From Sphingopyxis sp. (GTDB lineage: Bacteria; Pseudomonadota; Alphaproteobacteria; Sphingomonadales; Sphingomonadaceae), in contig JAAUPH010000178.1 of the NCBI GenBank assembly GCA_012035435.1, positions 1 to 5,682 on the forward strand: 5,682 nt of DNA, given 5' to 3'. The translations under genes and the position numbers were made by a program. Positions 5,302 through 5,682 of this stretch are shown piece by piece. Under the pieces are notes generated by a model. It was not told where the DNA came from, did not search any database, and worked only from the letters and a program-made list of their open reading frames with translations. Numbering within the stretch: the stretch's first letter is position 1; every line of letters begins with the position of its first letter.

Positions 5302-5509
5302 CTTCGATCCCGCCGGCAACGTGCAGCTCACGGGGGCCTCCGAGGCCATCCGCGACCTGCTCATCCGCCGCCTGGGGGACGGCTTCTTCCAGCGTTATCG
5401 CCGGGCCGACTCCGCCAAGGCCGCCATCTTCACCAGAAAGCTCGGCCACACCCAGCGGGGCGGGCGGCCGATCCTGTTTGACCGCTTCTACGGAGCGCAG
5501 TTGGGCGGC
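5170..5509 (+). pseudogene. Internal/C-terminal fragment of a 6-phosphofructokinase with a frameshift
   Basis: PFK transfers phosphate from ATP or PPi to fructose-6-phosphate. The fragment begins in the edd frame with [25 protein letters not shown] and V-D-Q-A-G-N. It then shifts one base near 5277-5284 to [17 protein letters not shown]. It ends with the diagnostic K-L-G-H-T-Q-R-G-G-R-P-I-L-F-D-R-F-Y (about 5429-5491), whose His and Arg correspond to fructose-6-phosphate-binding residues of E. coli PfkA. The catalytic N-terminal half and the nucleotide-binding motif are absent, so ATP versus PPi dependence is unknown. Sphingomonads generally use the Entner-Doudoroff route and usually lack PFK, so this piece is foreign to the left part of the window. 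Confidence 0.75.
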
Positions 5510-5680
5510 CGCGCGGGCTTCGCGCACGAAGAGCTGCACGGTTTTGTGGTCGAGTCCGCCGGTTCGCGGGATCTTGACCGCGACCATGCGATTGAGAACG
5601 GCGTCGCGGGCTTTCCAGACGTCTCCGAAGTGCCCGCGGCCGACTTGCTCGAGCAGTTCGAAGTGAGCGACGATCTTTGG
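5495..5680 (-). CDS. Ser/Thr protein kinase (Hanks-type), N-lobe fragment, open at both ends
   Basis: Read from the right edge leftwards, the 62 codons give H-F-E-L-L-E-Q-V-G-R-G-H-F-G-D-V-W-K-A-R-D, the glycine-rich loop (G14-x-G16-x-x-G19). V-A-V-K-I-P-R with the ATP-anchoring lysine (K36) follows, and then L-F-V-R-E-A-R-A-A-A-Q-L-R with the helix-C glutamate (E54). The gene enters from beyond the window and is cut after A-Q-L-R, where H-P-N-I-V would be expected; the frame instead continues antisense through the PFK fragment. The catalytic loop and activation segment are absent. The V-A-V-K-I-P-R plus R-E-A-R-A-A-A-Q-L-R style is typical of the large kinase families of Planctomycetes, a resemblance from memory. 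The in-frame ATG at 5585-5587 is internal, not a start. Confidence 0.8.
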
Positions 5681-5682
5681 TT

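Noticed and set aside
3847..5364. 505-codon open frame on the minus strand
   Set aside because: It runs antisense through edd and the PFK piece, and its Ala/Arg/Gly/Val-rich, low-complexity translation is what a GC-rich gene gives on its opposite strand. Edd on + has clear family motifs.
5056..5682. Mobile element insertion into edd
   Set aside because: No transposase, integrase, terminal inverted repeats or target-site duplication is visible; the content is pieces of housekeeping and kinase genes.

Overview
The first ~5.05 kb looks like a piece of a GC-rich alphaproteobacterial chromosome, most likely Sphingomonadales (Sphingopyxis/Sphingomonas-like). The reasons are the short Flp pilins with a D-T-K-A-A-T-A-I-E-Y-G processing region, the pairing of glucose-6-phosphate dehydrogenase with phosphogluconate dehydratase (the Entner-Doudoroff backbone of that order), and the style of the MutT and M48-protease proteins. 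The taxonomy is read from family resemblance only; no search was run.

Layout. (1) Bases 1-642 (+) hold the C-terminal part of an M48-type metalloprotease whose catalytic half lies upstream of the window; the frame appears broken by one extra base near 38-49. (2) A strong hairpin at 671-708 with A and T tracts on its two sides ends transcription from both directions. (3) Bases 713-1654 (-) carry three Flp/type IVb pilin genes. Two (747-911 and 1185-1349) are a tandem duplication, 52 of 54 residues identical, each with its own terminator, a second 3' hairpin and a conserved upstream block. The third (1484-1654) is divergent. (4) A MutT-type Nudix hydrolase (1720-2148, +) is transcribed divergently from the third pilin gene, probably from a TTG start. 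(5) zwf (2247-3731) and edd (from 3925) follow on +, separated by a 193-bp hairpin-rich spacer where many relatives have pgl.

The right end does not belong with the rest. Edd homology stops abruptly at ~5055, with about 225 C-terminal residues missing. It is followed by short pieces of unrelated genes in alternating orientation: ~115 bp of unknown origin (best frame on -), ~340 bp of a 6-phosphofructokinase (+, with a frameshift), and the N-lobe of a Ser/Thr protein kinase (-, running off the window end) in a style familiar from Planctomycetes. The PFK and kinase pieces share the 15 bases 5495-5509, which read sensibly in both. This patchwork is best explained as an amplification or assembly chimera at a contig end, though a real rearrangement cannot be excluded from sequence alone.

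How the real genes work together: zwf and edd catalyse the entry oxidation and the dehydration step of the Entner-Doudoroff pathway. The Flp pilins would supply the subunit of a Tad-type adhesive pilus, whose assembly genes are not in the window. MutT sanitises oxidised nucleotides. I see no complete new system here. The most informative signals are the pilin duplication with its conserved cis-elements and the chimeric right end.
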